Of a stretch of 64,000 nucleotides of DNA, positions 35,023 through 43,550 are shown one piece after another. Positions within the stretch are counted from its first letter, which is position 1; every line of letters begins with the position of its first letter. The notes under the pieces are model-generated. The model saw only the letters and a program-made list of their open reading frames with translations, was not told the origin of the DNA and made no database searches. A program made the position numbers and the translations under genes. The stretch comes from Bacillota bacterium (lineage in GTDB: Bacteria; Bacillota_A; Clostridia; Christensenellales; Aristaeellaceae), in assembly GCA_023421735.1 (NCBI GenBank), contig JAEZSP010000009.1, positions 1-64,000 of the forward strand. Direction: 5' to 3'.

Positions 35023-35448
35023 ATGGCGACGAAGGCAAAAAAAACGAAAAAGAAAAACAGCACACCGAATTACACCCTCGTGGGCATTATCGTGGTTGTC
35101 GTTGCCTTTGGCATTTTCGTGCTCACGACGCTCGATTGGCCGTCATACAAGCAGGCGGATTTGATCGGTCAGTGGTACTACGACACCAGTGATGTGAACA
35201 TCGAAAGCGCGGATGGAAGTTACAAAACGGTCGCTTCCACGTACTGGGCGTTCGGCGAGGACGGGTCGTTCACGCTCACAAACGCAACCACGGGGACTGA
35301 GAGCACCGGTACGTACGCCATCGAAGACAAGACGCTCACAATCACATTTTCAGCAGATAACCAGCAGACGTTCCCGTTCGTCATAAAAGGCGATAAACTC
35401 AGTCTGGACGAAGGTGACAATGCCGTTGTTTTAAGCCGGGTCAAATAG
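35023..35448 (+). CDS. Small membrane-anchored lipocalin-like protein
   Basis: A 141-residue protein: a Lys-rich N-terminus (MATKAKKTKKKNS), one transmembrane helix (~18-38, LVGIIVVVVAFGIFVLTTL), and an extracytoplasmic domain. That domain begins LIGQWYYDTSD and contains YWAFGEDGSFTLTN and GTYAIEDKTLTITFSADN. This W-x-F-x-x-DGxF-GTY-TL pattern is that of small lipocalin-like domains such as DUF5640. It starts 12 bases after thrS and is followed by a strong hairpin. Function unknown. Confidence 0.8.
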   Translation: MATKAKKTKKKNSTPNYTLVGIIVVVVAFGIFVLTTLDWPSYKQADLIGQWYYDTSDVNIESADGSYKTVASTYWAFGEDGSFTLTNATTGTESTGTYAIEDKTLTITFSADNQQTFPFVIKGDKLSLDEGDNAVVLSRVK

Positions 35449-35460
35449 CATCCACGCGAG

Positions 35461-35495
35461 CGCCCCCTCATACGATTGTGTGAGGGGGCGTTTGT
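35461..35495 (+). terminator. Terminator-like hairpin carrying the next gene's RBS
   Basis: cgccccctcatac and its complement form a ~13-bp stem with the 4-base loop gatt, ending in TTTGT. The 3' arm contains gaggggg, which is also the only Shine-Dalgarno candidate for the ATG at 35496. The hairpin therefore both ends the upstream transcript and hides the RBS of the BofA-like gene. Confidence 0.7.
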
Positions 35496-35762
35496 ATGCA
35501 TATTCCATGGGAGATGATATTGGCATTTGCGATCGGGCTGATCGTCATGGCGCTCGTGGGATACCTGCTGCTGGTACCCATGCGCTTTTTATGGCGCATG
35601 GCTGCGGGTGCCGTGCTCGGGGCGGTCGCGCTCTTCATCATCAATTTTTTCGGCGCGCTCGTCGGCTTCTCGGTCGCAATCAATCCCTTCACAGCACTCG
35701 CCGTGGGGCTTTTGGGTCTGCCGGGCGCGGCACTCGTGGTTGCACTTCAACTCTTTCTATAA
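35496..35762 (+). CDS. BofA-like pro-sigmaK processing inhibitor
   Basis: An 88-residue membrane protein with two hydrophobic hairpins, ending NPFTALAVGLLGLPGAALVV and then ALQLFL. This GLLGLPG-x-ALLVxLQ ending is the hallmark of BofA-family proteins, which hold SpoIVFB inactive until the engulfment checkpoint in sporulating Bacillota. It suggests that the organism sporulates or descends from spore formers. The RBS lies in the 3' arm of the preceding hairpin. Confidence 0.8.
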   Translation: MHIPWEMILAFAIGLIVMALVGYLLLVPMRFLWRMAAGAVLGAVALFIINFFGALVGFSVAINPFTALAVGLLGLPGAALVVALQLFL

Positions 35763-35800
35763 ACAGACCTTTGCCCATTATTTTAAACTTTGGTCTGTTT
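35761..35800. terminator. Bidirectional terminator between convergent genes
   Basis: aaacagacc and ggtctgttt form a perfect 9-bp stem around a 22-base AT-rich loop, with T/A runs on both sides. It serves the BofA-like gene (forward) and the APH-fold gene (reverse), whose stop lies at its edge. Confidence 0.65.
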
Positions 35801-36720
35801 TAAATGGACAATGGTCTGAAAAGTGCGCGCCGCCAACGCGCGAGCGCGCCGGGAAACCATTCCTCGCCGCACGCGCCTTTCCAATGAGAACCCAGAAAGA
35901 GCAGCACGCCCAGCGCGACGAACACGTCGAGGTCCCTTTCGCTTACTTGCATTCGGGATCTATCCGCATACCCCCGCACGAGCGCATCGCGCCATTGATC
36001 GCCGAAGTCCGCCGCCAATCCACCCAGATCCTGGGCAATAAAGCCGTATCCGGAAAGACAGAAATCGATGGGTGTGAGGCCGAATTTGGTCTGTATGAGG
36101 TTTCCCTTTGATAGATCCGCGTGAATGAGGCCGAATGTATTTCCCTGCTTGCGCAATGCGATCATGTGCGCTTCGATTGCATCGAGTGCGTAGGAAAGAT
36201 CCGGCATGCCATCCTGAAATGCGCCAGCCTCGTCCCCTTCCGCAAGGAGAACATGCAGTTTGGCTAGGAGCGCCTCATCATACCGATAGCGGTCGATGCC
36301 GCCGAGCCGTTCGAGGTTCATGTGAATTTGTGCGGCAAGCCGACCGGCATCGCGCGCCACCTGATCCGTGACCTCTGATACAATTTCTCCTTCAATCCAG
36401 GTCAGCAGTGTTGCACAGTCGCCGCTCTCCAGGATCGTGACACACTCCCCCACCCGATTCTTCATCGGCCGCTGTACAGGAAGACCGCTCTGTGCGAGCG
36501 CAAACAGGATGGCGAGCTCGCCCTCCAGTTTTTCCCGCCCGTGTCGGTCGACGCCAAACATTTTGAGGGCGAAACCTGGGCGCGGTGTGTGGACGCGCAG
36601 CACATATTCGCACCCCTCAAACGCGACGTGGTATGTCGCGTTTTCGTTATGCCGAAGGAGCGTCGCTTCGGCGCATTCCATCCTGTATGCAGCCAGCGCC
36701 TCCTTCAGCTTCTGTTCCAT
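35800..36720 (-). CDS. APH-fold phosphotransferase (ChoK/HSK-type kinase)
   Basis: A 306-residue kinase of the aminoglycoside phosphotransferase fold. The Brenner-type catalytic loop GLIHADLSKGNLIQ supplies the catalytic Asp and Asn, and LTPIDFCLSGYG gives the metal-binding Asp. The N-lobe has YHVAFEGCEYVLRVH, with a Lys/Arg-bearing strand. Relatives phosphorylate homoserine, choline, fructosamine or aminoglycosides; the substrate cannot be fixed. It overlaps the 3' end of the NUDIX gene by 16 bases, so they form an operon. Confidence 0.85.
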   Translation of the reverse strand: MEQKLKEALAAYRMECAEATLLRHNENATYHVAFEGCEYVLRVHTPRPGFALKMFGVDRHGREKLEGELAILFALAQSGLPVQRPMKNRVGECVTILESGDCATLLTWIEGEIVSEVTDQVARDAGRLAAQIHMNLERLGGIDRYRYDEALLAKLHVLLAEGDEAGAFQDGMPDLSYALDAIEAHMIALRKQGNTFGLIHADLSKGNLIQTKFGLTPIDFCLSGYGFIAQDLGGLAADFGDQWRDALVRGYADRSRMQVSERDLDVFVALGVLLFLGSHWKGACGEEWFPGALARWRRALFRPLSI

Positions 36721-37223
36721 ATGTATCCCGCTTCATCGAGTAACTGCACGAGCAAGTCGAGATAGTGAATTTCGCAGAATTTTTTCCGGTCATGTACGAG
36801 CGCCACGAATGCGGCGCGATCGAGCCATGCAACCTCCGCGACCTCCGAACGCTGCAAATGCATGTCCGTTATGGCGACGTCGGCACGGATCACATACACA
36901 TCCACAATATTCTGCCGGATCGTCGTTGTGATCGGAATCTCCGCAGATGCCAGATCGGGTGTGAACCCCAGTTCTTCCTGCGTCTCGCGCAAACACGCAT
37001 CCCGGCTCGTTTCCCCCGCCAACGCAGAGCCAACCGTCAAGAACCACAGTCCTGCCCCGAATTCCTGGTCGTTTGAACGGCGTTGGACGAGTACTTCACC
37101 CTGGGAATTGTAATAGAGCATGTGAACGACGAGATGCATTGCGCCGTCCGGGATCGGATCGCCGCGCCGAATCCTGTATCCCAAAGGCTTCCTGAACTGA
37201 TCGTATGCGTCCCAGTATTCCAT
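36705..37223 (-). CDS. NUDIX hydrolase
   Basis: A 172-residue protein with a complete Nudix box (about residues 65-87): Gly, then Glu seven residues on, and the RETQEELGF core. The N-terminus MEYWDAYDQFRKPLG and the VEVAWL-like EVAEVAWLDRAAF match the isopentenyl-diphosphate isomerase/ADP-ribose-type subgroup. It hydrolyses a nucleoside-diphosphate-linked compound; which one is unknown. AGGAGG lies before the ATG. Confidence 0.9.
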   Translation of the reverse strand: MEYWDAYDQFRKPLGYRIRRGDPIPDGAMHLVVHMLYYNSQGEVLVQRRSNDQEFGAGLWFLTVGSALAGETSRDACLRETQEELGFTPDLASAEIPITTTIRQNIVDVYVIRADVAITDMHLQRSEVAEVAWLDRAAFVALVHDRKKFCEIHYLDLLVQLLDEAGYIWNRS

Positions 37224-37297
37224 AGTGCCTCCTGTCCCAGCTCAGCGCCGTTCCTCGCGAGATATGTGGGGTGACTCGTGTCCCGATTGTGCATTCC

Positions 37298-37341
37298 CAA
37301 AAAGAAACCTAGGCGGCTCGGGGTTCAGGCCCCAAGCCGCC
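37298..37341 (-). terminator. Terminator of the pgk-tpiA-gpmI operon
   Basis: ggcggct-gggg pairs with cccc-agccgcc around a short loop with one mismatch. On the reverse strand it is followed by AGGTTTCTTTTT. Confidence 0.75.
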
Positions 37342-37401
37342 GATAAAAGGATCTCCTTACCTTCCCCATTTGGGAAGTCTGGACAGGCCCTCGAATCCTT
37401 T

Positions 37402-38931
37402 TCAGCGTGCGATCAGCGACGCGCCCGTCATTTCATTGGGCTTCTCCATACCCATCATGTCGAGCATGGTCGGGCAGAGGTCGCAGAGCTTTCCACCCGC
37501 GCGGAGCTCTTTTTTCGGTGCTGCGGGATCGATCACAATCACGGGTACGGGATTGGTGGTATGTGCGGTGAAGGGACCTCCGCTCGTCTCATCGATCATC
37601 TGATCGGCGTTCCCGTGGTCTGCGGTGATGACGCACTTACCGCCGTGCGCAAGAATCGCATCGACGACCTCGCCGACGCATTCATCCACAGCCTTGACGG
37701 CTGCCTTGGCGGCATCCATAAACCCGGTATGCCCCACCATGTCGCAGTTCGCGAAGTTCAGAATGATGACGTCGTATTTTTCTTCATTAATGCACTTCAC
37801 GACCGCATCCTTGACCTCATACGCGCTCATCTCGGGCTTCAAGTCGAAGGTTGCCACGTCCGGGGAGGGGATCAAAACCCGATCCTCGCCGGGGAACGTC
37901 TTTTCCTCGCCGCCGTTAAAGAAGAAGGTCACGTGCGCATACTTCTGCGTCTCCGCGATGCGCAGCTGCGTCTTCCCCATCTTCGAGAGGTATTCACCCA
38001 TGGTCATGGTGAGCGCCTCAGGCGGGTAAGCGACCGAAACGTTCGGCATGGTCGCATCGTACTGCGTCATGCAGACATAGGTCAACGGGAAAAAGCCCTT
38101 TTTGCGTGCAAAGCCCTTAAAATCAGGATCGACGAACGTGCGGGTAAACTGACGCGCGCGGTCTGGACGGAAATTGAAGGAAACGACGGAATCGCCTGCG
38201 CCGATCATGCCGTCCTCATCGCACACGGTGGGCAGCACGAACTCGTCGGTCACGCCCTTTGCATAGGAATCGGCAACTGCCTTCACGGGGTCAGATTCCT
38301 TCACGCCTTCGCCGTACACCATCGCGGCATATGCCTTCTCAACCCGATCCCAAGCGAAATCGCGATCCATGGCGTAATAGCGGCCCATGACGGTCGCAAT
38401 CTTGCCCAATCCGATTTCATCCATCTTGTTTACAAGTTCCTGCACGAAACCCTTGCCGGAATCTGGCGGCACGTCGCGTCCGTCGAGCAGCGCGTGGACA
38501 TACACCTTTTTGACGCCGTTTTTCTTCGCCATTTCGATGATGCCGTACAGGTGCTCCTGGTGCGAATGTACGCCGCCATCGGACACAAGGCCGATGAGAT
38601 GCAGCGATTGATTGTTCTTGGCGGCGTTTCTCATCGCGTTCAAAAGCGCGGGATTCTGAAAGAACACACCGTCCTTGATGTCCTTTGTAATCTTGACGAG
38701 CATCTGGTAGACCACGCGGCCCGCACCGATATTGGTGTGACCGACCTCGGAATTCCCCATTTGCCCGTCCGGCAGACCGACGTCGAGACCCGATGCGCCG
38801 ATTTCCGTCACGGAATACTTCGCCTTCAGCGCGTCGATGTGCGGCGTGCCCTGCGCGAGGATGGCGTTGGTCTTCGGATCGTTCTTTCCGATGCCGAAAC
38901 CGTCCAGAATCAGAAGCGCGGTAACCGCCAT
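37402..38931 (-). CDS. gpmI: 2,3-bisphosphoglycerate-independent phosphoglycerate mutase
   Basis: A 509-residue metal-dependent mutase interconverting 3- and 2-phosphoglycerate. LLILDGFG at the start, the catalytic Ser in MGNSEVGHTNIGAGR, DGRDVPP, SFNFRPDRARQ, and the C-terminal metal site VITADHGNADQM are all present. The start shares one base with the tpiA stop (TAATG). It is last in the glycolytic operon. Confidence 0.97.
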   Translation of the reverse strand: MAVTALLILDGFGIGKNDPKTNAILAQGTPHIDALKAKYSVTEIGASGLDVGLPDGQMGNSEVGHTNIGAGRVVYQMLVKITKDIKDGVFFQNPALLNAMRNAAKNNQSLHLIGLVSDGGVHSHQEHLYGIIEMAKKNGVKKVYVHALLDGRDVPPDSGKGFVQELVNKMDEIGLGKIATVMGRYYAMDRDFAWDRVEKAYAAMVYGEGVKESDPVKAVADSYAKGVTDEFVLPTVCDEDGMIGAGDSVVSFNFRPDRARQFTRTFVDPDFKGFARKKGFFPLTYVCMTQYDATMPNVSVAYPPEALTMTMGEYLSKMGKTQLRIAETQKYAHVTFFFNGGEEKTFPGEDRVLIPSPDVATFDLKPEMSAYEVKDAVVKCINEEKYDVIILNFANCDMVGHTGFMDAAKAAVKAVDECVGEVVDAILAHGGKCVITADHGNADQMIDETSGGPFTAHTTNPVPVIVIDPAAPKKELRAGGKLCDLCPTMLDMMGMEKPNEMTGASLIAR

Positions 38932-39677
38932 TAGAAATTCACCACCTGCGCGAAGTCGGCCGCCTTGAGGGACGCGCCGCCGATGAGGCCGCCGTCGATC
39001 TCGGGCTGCGCCATGAGGCCCTTGACATTGGAGCCCTTCATGGATCCGCCGTACTGGATGCGCAGTTTCTGAGCAACATCATCTCCATAAACAGCCGCGA
39101 CGGCCTTGCGGATGACGCCGATGGTCTCGTTCGCCTGCTCGTCGGTAGCGGTGAGGCCGGTGCCGATCGCCCACACGGGCTCATAGGCGACGACCACATT
39201 GTCGAGATCCTCGGCGGTCAGTCCCTTGAGCGCCATCTGGGTCTGATAGGTCACAAGGATGTCGGTGTAGCCGTCGACGCGCTCGTCCTTCATCTCACCC
39301 ACGCACACGATGGCCTTGAGTCCCGCCTTGACAGCCGCAACGGTTCTGAGGTTTACAGTCTTGTCTGTCTCGCCGAAGTACTGGCGGCGCTCGGAATGGC
39401 CGATGATGACGTATTCGCAGCTGGAAGCCTTGAGCATGTCCGCAGAAAGCTCGCCGGTATAGGCGCCGGACTCCTTGAAATGAACGTTCTGCGCGCCGAG
39501 CTTGACATTCGTTCCTTCGATGATGGGCTTGACTGCCGCGAAGCATACGGCGGGCGTGCACACGACGACGTCACAGGCGGCGTCCTTGACGAGCGGCACG
39601 AGATCCTTCACGAGCTGGGCAGCTTCCTCGGGGGTCTTATTCATCTTCCAGTTTCCGGCAATAATGGGCTTGCGCAT
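38931..39677 (-). CDS. tpiA: Triosephosphate isomerase
   Basis: A 248-residue TIM. IIAGNWKMN, the catalytic His in VIIGHSERR, the catalytic Glu in VVAYEPVWAIGTG, loop 6 and IQYGGSMKGSN are intact. The GGAGG site is eight bases before the ATG at 39677; earlier Met codons are too close to it or upstream of it. It lies 71 bases after pgk, with a hairpin in the gap. Confidence 0.97.
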   Translation of the reverse strand: MRKPIIAGNWKMNKTPEEAAQLVKDLVPLVKDAACDVVVCTPAVCFAAVKPIIEGTNVKLGAQNVHFKESGAYTGELSADMLKASSCEYVIIGHSERRQYFGETDKTVNLRTVAAVKAGLKAIVCVGEMKDERVDGYTDILVTYQTQMALKGLTAEDLDNVVVAYEPVWAIGTGLTATDEQANETIGVIRKAVAAVYGDDVAQKLRIQYGGSMKGSNVKGLMAQPEIDGGLIGGASLKAADFAQVVNF

Positions 39678-39709
39678 GTTCATATCCTCCGTTTTCATCT
39701 CATGATAAT

Positions 39710-39740
39710 GGGGGCCGCGGCTTGCGCAACCCCCGTTTTT
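39710..39740. other. GC-rich hairpin between pgk and tpiA
   Basis: ggggg-ccgcgg... and ...cgcaa-ccccc form a ~10-bp stem with GU pairs. The T-run lies on the antisense side (39736-39740), so for the operon it is more likely an mRNA-processing or stability element than a terminator. Confidence 0.4.
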
Positions 39741-39748
39741 CGTGTTTC

Positions 39749-40939
39749 TTACTTGTCGTTCAGAGCCGCGACGCCGGGGAGTACCTTGCCCTCGAGGAAT
39801 TCGAGGGACGCGCCGCCGCCAGTGGAAATGTGGCTCATTTTGGGTGCGAGCCCCATCTGGGTCACCGCCGCCGCGCTGTCGCCGCCGCCGATGATGGTGA
39901 TGGCATCGGCATCCGCCATGGCATTTGCAACCGCGAGGGTGCCGCTTGCGAACTTCGGCATTTCAAAGACGCCCATCGGTCCGTTCCAGACGACGGTCTT
40001 GGCAGTCTTGACGGCATCCGCAAAGATCTTGATGGTCTCCGGTCCGATGTCGAGGCCCTGCCAACCGTCCGGAATCTCGGTGGTCTTGCAGACCATGGTT
40101 TCGGTATCGTTGGAAAACTCCTTGCCGCACAGCGTGTCCACGGGCAGGAGCATGTTCACGCCCTTGTCGGCCGCCTTCTTCATGAGTTCCTTGGCGAGTT
40201 CGACGCGCTCCTCGTCCACGAGGGAATCGCCGATGGTACCGCCCTGCGCCTTTGCAAAGGTATAGGCCATGCCGCCGCCGATGATGAGCGTATCGACCTT
40301 CTCGAGGAGGGCCGTGATGACGCCGATCTTATCCTTGACCTTTGCGCCGCCCAGAATGGCGACGAACGGGCGGGCCGGATCCTCAATGGAATTCCCGAGG
40401 AAGGTCAGCTCCTTGCCGATCAGGAAGCCTGCCACAGCGGGGAGATATGCTGCGACGCCGGCGGTGGAAGCATGCGCGCGATGCACGGTGCCAAACGCGT
40501 CGGAGACATAAATGTCTGCCATGGACGCGAGTTCTTTGGCAAAGGTGGGGTCATTTTTCTCTTCTTCGGGATAGAAGCGCAGGTTTTCAAGCAAGATCGC
40601 CTCGCCGGGCTTCACAGCCGCCGCGAGCGCCTTTGTCTCGGGGCCGATGCAATCCTTGGCAAGCTTGACTTCGAAACCGAGCTTTTCGGACAGCCGCTTG
40701 GCGACCGGCGCGAGGGAGTATTTCATGTTTGCCTCTCCCTTGGGACGACCCAAATGGGAGCACAGGATGACCGCAGCGCCCTTGTCCAGGAGATATTTGA
40801 TCGTCGGAAGCGCGGCATTGATGCGCGTCTCGTCGGTGATGTTTTTGTCGGCGTCCAGCGGCACGTTAAAATCGCAGCGCACGAGTACCTTTTTGCCAGA
40901 AACGGCGATATCCTCGATCGTTTTCTTATTGTAGGCCAT
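39749..40939 (-). CDS. pgk: Phosphoglycerate kinase
   Basis: A 396-residue kinase. [12 protein letters not shown] near the N-terminus, the substrate site around [11 protein letters not shown] and the C-terminal ATP site GGGDSAAAV are present. The start 40939 has AAGGAG eight bases upstream; a GTG three codons earlier overlaps that site and is rejected. It is the first gene of the pgk-tpiA-gpmI operon and is divergent from ecfA1. Confidence 0.97.
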   Translation of the reverse strand: MAYNKKTIEDIAVSGKKVLVRCDFNVPLDADKNITDETRINAALPTIKYLLDKGAAVILCSHLGRPKGEANMKYSLAPVAKRLSEKLGFEVKLAKDCIGPETKALAAAVKPGEAILLENLRFYPEEEKNDPTFAKELASMADIYVSDAFGTVHRAHASTAGVAAYLPAVAGFLIGKELTFLGNSIEDPARPFVAILGGAKVKDKIGVITALLEKVDTLIIGGGMAYTFAKAQGGTIGDSLVDEERVELAKELMKKAADKGVNMLLPVDTLCGKEFSNDTETMVCKTTEIPDGWQGLDIGPETIKIFADAVKTAKTVVWNGPMGVFEMPKFASGTLAVANAMADADAITIIGGGDSAAAVTQMGLAPKMSHISTGGGASLEFLEGKVLPGVAALNDK

Positions 40940-40970
40940 ACGTTTCACTCCTTGCGTTTATTCTTCCGAT

Positions 40971-40979
40971 ATTTTATCA
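40971..40979 (-). promoter_or_regulatory. Extended -10 of the pgk operon
   Basis: On the reverse strand TGATAAAAT is an extended -10 (TG-N-TAAAAT), 32 bases before the pgk start. No strong -35 is seen. Confidence 0.5.
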
Positions 40980-41038
40980 CATTTCGGTCGCAAATAAAAG
41001 AAAAGATTTGACGATTCCGTCAGCATTTAACGATATGG

Positions 41039-41047
41039 TGTTATAAT
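41039..41047 (+). promoter_or_regulatory. Extended -10 of the ecfA1 operon
   Basis: TGTTATAAT (TG-N-TATAAT) lies 23 bases before the ecfA1 start. A TTGACG at 41008 is 28 bases away from it, too far to be its -35. Confidence 0.6.
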
Positions 41048-41069
41048 TCATCAAACAAGGGGGGTTTTC

Positions 41070-41903
41070 ATGTCTGACATGATCGTCACCGTCAAGGATG
41101 CGGTGTATAAATATGAGGGCGCTGAGGACGACGCGGTTGCGGGCGTTTCGCTTGCGATTGCGCGCGGCGCGTTCCTTGCCGTGCTCGGCCGCAACGGCTC
41201 CGGAAAATCGACCCTTGCCAAAATGCTCAATGCGCTGATCGTTCCGTCATCCGGAACCGTTCTTGTGGACGGCATTGCGCCGGAGAACGAGGATCAGTGT
41301 TACGAAATCCGGACCCGTTGCGGCATGGTGTTTCAAAATCCGGACAACCAAATCGTCTCGACCATCGTGGAGGAAGATTGCGCGTTCGGGCTCGAAAATG
41401 TAGGCGTACCCTCGACGGAAATCCGCAAGCGCGTGGACGAAGCGCTTGCGACCGTCGGCATGGCGGACTATGCCCTTTCCTCCCCCCATATGCTCTCGGG
41501 CGGACAAAAGCAGCGCGTCGCCATTGCGGGCGTGGTCGCAATGCGACCCAAAATCATCGTGTTTGATGAATCAACCGCGATGCTCGATCCTGTGGGGCGG
41601 CGCGACATATTTGCGTTGGCACGCAAACTCAACCGTGAGGAAAACATCACCATCGTCTGGATCACACACTTCATGGACGAGGCCGCGAAAGCAGACCATG
41701 TTGCGGTCATGGATACCGGAAAGCTCGTCATGCAGGGCAGCCCCCGCGCGGTTTTTGCACGCGAAGAGGAAATTCGCGCACTGGGATTGGATGTGCCGGA
41801 AATGGCGCGTCTGGCGGGCATTTTGCGCAAGGCGGGAATTTCAATCAAAGACGGAATCATGACCGTCACAGAAATGGAAGTGGAACTGTGCCGGTCGAGA
41901 TAA
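41070..41903 (+). CDS. ecfA1: ECF transporter ATPase subunit EcfA1
   Basis: A 277-residue ABC ATPase. Walker A GRNGSGKST, Q-loop FQNPDNQIVSTIVEEDCAFG, signature LSGGQKQRVAIAG and Walker B KIIVFDESTAMLDP are intact, and the VEEDCAFG Q-loop pattern is typical of energy-coupling-factor vitamin importers. AAGGGGGG precedes the ATG. It overlaps ecfA2 by 16 bases. No substrate-binding S subunit is in the window, so the module is probably shared. Confidence 0.95.
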   Translation: MSDMIVTVKDAVYKYEGAEDDAVAGVSLAIARGAFLAVLGRNGSGKSTLAKMLNALIVPSSGTVLVDGIAPENEDQCYEIRTRCGMVFQNPDNQIVSTIVEEDCAFGLENVGVPSTEIRKRVDEALATVGMADYALSSPHMLSGGQKQRVAIAGVVAMRPKIIVFDESTAMLDPVGRRDIFALARKLNREENITIVWITHFMDEAAKADHVAVMDTGKLVMQGSPRAVFAREEEIRALGLDVPEMARLAGILRKAGISIKDGIMTVTEMEVELCRSR

Positions 41904-42748
41904 GGAATCTTTCACATGTGTATATGCGGGGCACGCCCTTTGAGACGCGGGCAATCGACGACATCAGCTTCACGATTGCCGACGGCGAATTTTTGGGCAT
42001 CATCGGACACACCGGAAGCGGAAAATCGACGCTCATCACGCACCTGAACGCGCTCATCAAACCCGAAGAGGGACAAGTGATCGTAAATGGGATGGACATC
42101 TCCGCAAAGGAGACCGACCTTGTGATGATTCGCCGCGCGGTAGGCTTGGTGTTCCAATATCCCGAATACCAGCTTTTCGAAGAGACCGTGGAAAAGGACA
42201 TCGCGTTCGGGCCGCGCAATCTTGGAATCAGCGAGAGCGAAATCAAGGAGCGCGTCAAAGAGGCGATCTTGCAGGTGGGCCTGTCTTTAGACATAGCGGA
42301 ACGTTCGCCCTTTGAATTGTCAGGTGGTCAGAAACGGCGCGTGGCCATCGCGGGCGTGCTCGCCATGCGGCCCTCCGTTTTGGTACTTGACGAACCGGCT
42401 GCGGGACTCGACCCCGCCGGACGGCGCGAAATGCTCGATCTCATCAAATCCATTCATCAATCCGGGCGAACCGTCGTCATGGTCAGCCATTCCATGGACG
42501 ATGTGGGCAGGCTTTGCGACCGGCTTGTCGTCCTGAACAAGGGGAAAACCGCATACATCGGTACGCCCGCAGAGGTGTTTCAGCATCCGGACGAACTGGA
42601 CGAAATGGGACTCGGCGTGCCGGCGTCCGTGCGGCTCGCGATCCGGCTTAGGGAAAAGGGATTTGACATACCAAAGGACGTCACGAGCGTAGAGGCGCTT
42701 GCGGACGCAGTTCTGCGGCATTTTGAGGGGGGACGCGAAGGTGCTTAA
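41888..42748 (+). CDS. ecfA2: ECF transporter ATPase subunit EcfA2
   Basis: A 286-residue ABC ATPase paired with EcfA1. Walker A GHTGSGKST, FQYPEYQLFEETVEKDIAFG, signature LSGGQKRRVAIAG and Walker B VLVLDEPAAGLDP are present. The start is GTG inside the end of ecfA1, with GGAAGTGGAA upstream as a weak site, so it depends on coupling. Its 3' end overlaps the ecfT start. Confidence 0.95.
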   Translation: MPVEIRNLSHVYMRGTPFETRAIDDISFTIADGEFLGIIGHTGSGKSTLITHLNALIKPEEGQVIVNGMDISAKETDLVMIRRAVGLVFQYPEYQLFEETVEKDIAFGPRNLGISESEIKERVKEAILQVGLSLDIAERSPFELSGGQKRRVAIAGVLAMRPSVLVLDEPAAGLDPAGRREMLDLIKSIHQSGRTVVMVSHSMDDVGRLCDRLVVLNKGKTAYIGTPAEVFQHPDELDEMGLGVPASVRLAIRLREKGFDIPKDVTSVEALADAVLRHFEGGREGA

Positions 42749-43550
42749 AAATATCACCATCGGTCAGTACTTCCCCGGGAGTTCCGCCGTACACCGGATC
42801 GATCCGCGCATGAAGATCCTATTGACCATCCTCCTTTTGGTGGACGTCTTCCTCTCGAAGGGGTTTCTCGGCTTCGCGCTGATCTTTGGGTTCGTGTACG
42901 CGGTTGCGCGCTCGACAAAGATCGGGCTGAAATTTATCGTGCGCGGACTGAAGCCCATTTTGTTCATCGTCATCTTCACGTTTATCCTCAACCTGTTCAT
43001 GCAGTCCGGCGGGGACGTCGTATTTCAGTGGAAATTCATGCGAATCACGTCCGGCGGCGTGCATACGGCGATTTACATGGCGATCCGGCTGATGCTGCTC
43101 GTCGTCGCGTCACAGCTTCTGACGCTCACGACCTCTTCGCTCTCCCTCACAGACGGCATGGAGGCGCTCATGAAGCCGCTGACGAAGGTCAGATTTCCGG
43201 CGCACGAGATCGCCATGATGATGTCGATCGCGCTGCGGTTCATCCCCACCCTCATGGAAGAAACGGATAAAATCATGAACGCGCAAAAGGCGCGCGGCGC
43301 GGACTTTGAAAGCGGAAATATCATCAAGCGCGCGAAGGCCATGGTGCCGCTGCTCGTACCGCTGTTTGTCAGCGCTTTTCGGCGCGCGGACGAGCTTGCG
43401 CTGGCGATGGAGGCGCGCTGTTATCGGGGCGGCGCGGGTCGCACGCGCATGAATATACTGAAACTTGCCCGGCTCGACGGCTGGGCTGCGGTATGCGTGC
43501 TTCTTTTAACCTGCGCGATCGTTCTGCTGAACGCATTTGGACTGCCATGA
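42741..43550 (+). CDS. ecfT: ECF transporter transmembrane subunit EcfT
   Basis: A 269-residue membrane protein with about five to six helices. The two Ala-Arg motifs that dock into the ATPases are visible as AQKARGAD and AMEARCYRGG. The GTG start is chosen because GGGGG lies eight bases upstream. It completes the A1-A2-T energy module and overlaps truA by four bases (ATGA). Confidence 0.95.
   Translation: MLKNITIGQYFPGSSAVHRIDPRMKILLTILLLVDVFLSKGFLGFALIFGFVYAVARSTKIGLKFIVRGLKPILFIVIFTFILNLFMQSGGDVVFQWKFMRITSGGVHTAIYMAIRLMLLVVASQLLTLTTSSLSLTDGMEALMKPLTKVRFPAHEIAMMMSIALRFIPTLMEETDKIMNAQKARGADFESGNIIKRAKAMVPLLVPLFVSAFRRADELALAMEARCYRGGAGRTRMNILKLARLDGWAAVCVLLLTCAIVLLNAFGLP

Noticed and set aside
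37225..38934. A 569-codon forward open frame opposite gpmI
   Set aside because: It is a shadow of gpmI, whose catalytic motifs are all in the reverse frame.
41008..41047. TTGACG and TATAAT as a paired promoter before ecfA1
   Set aside because: The spacing is 28 bases, too long; the TGTTATAAT extended -10 is the better reading.
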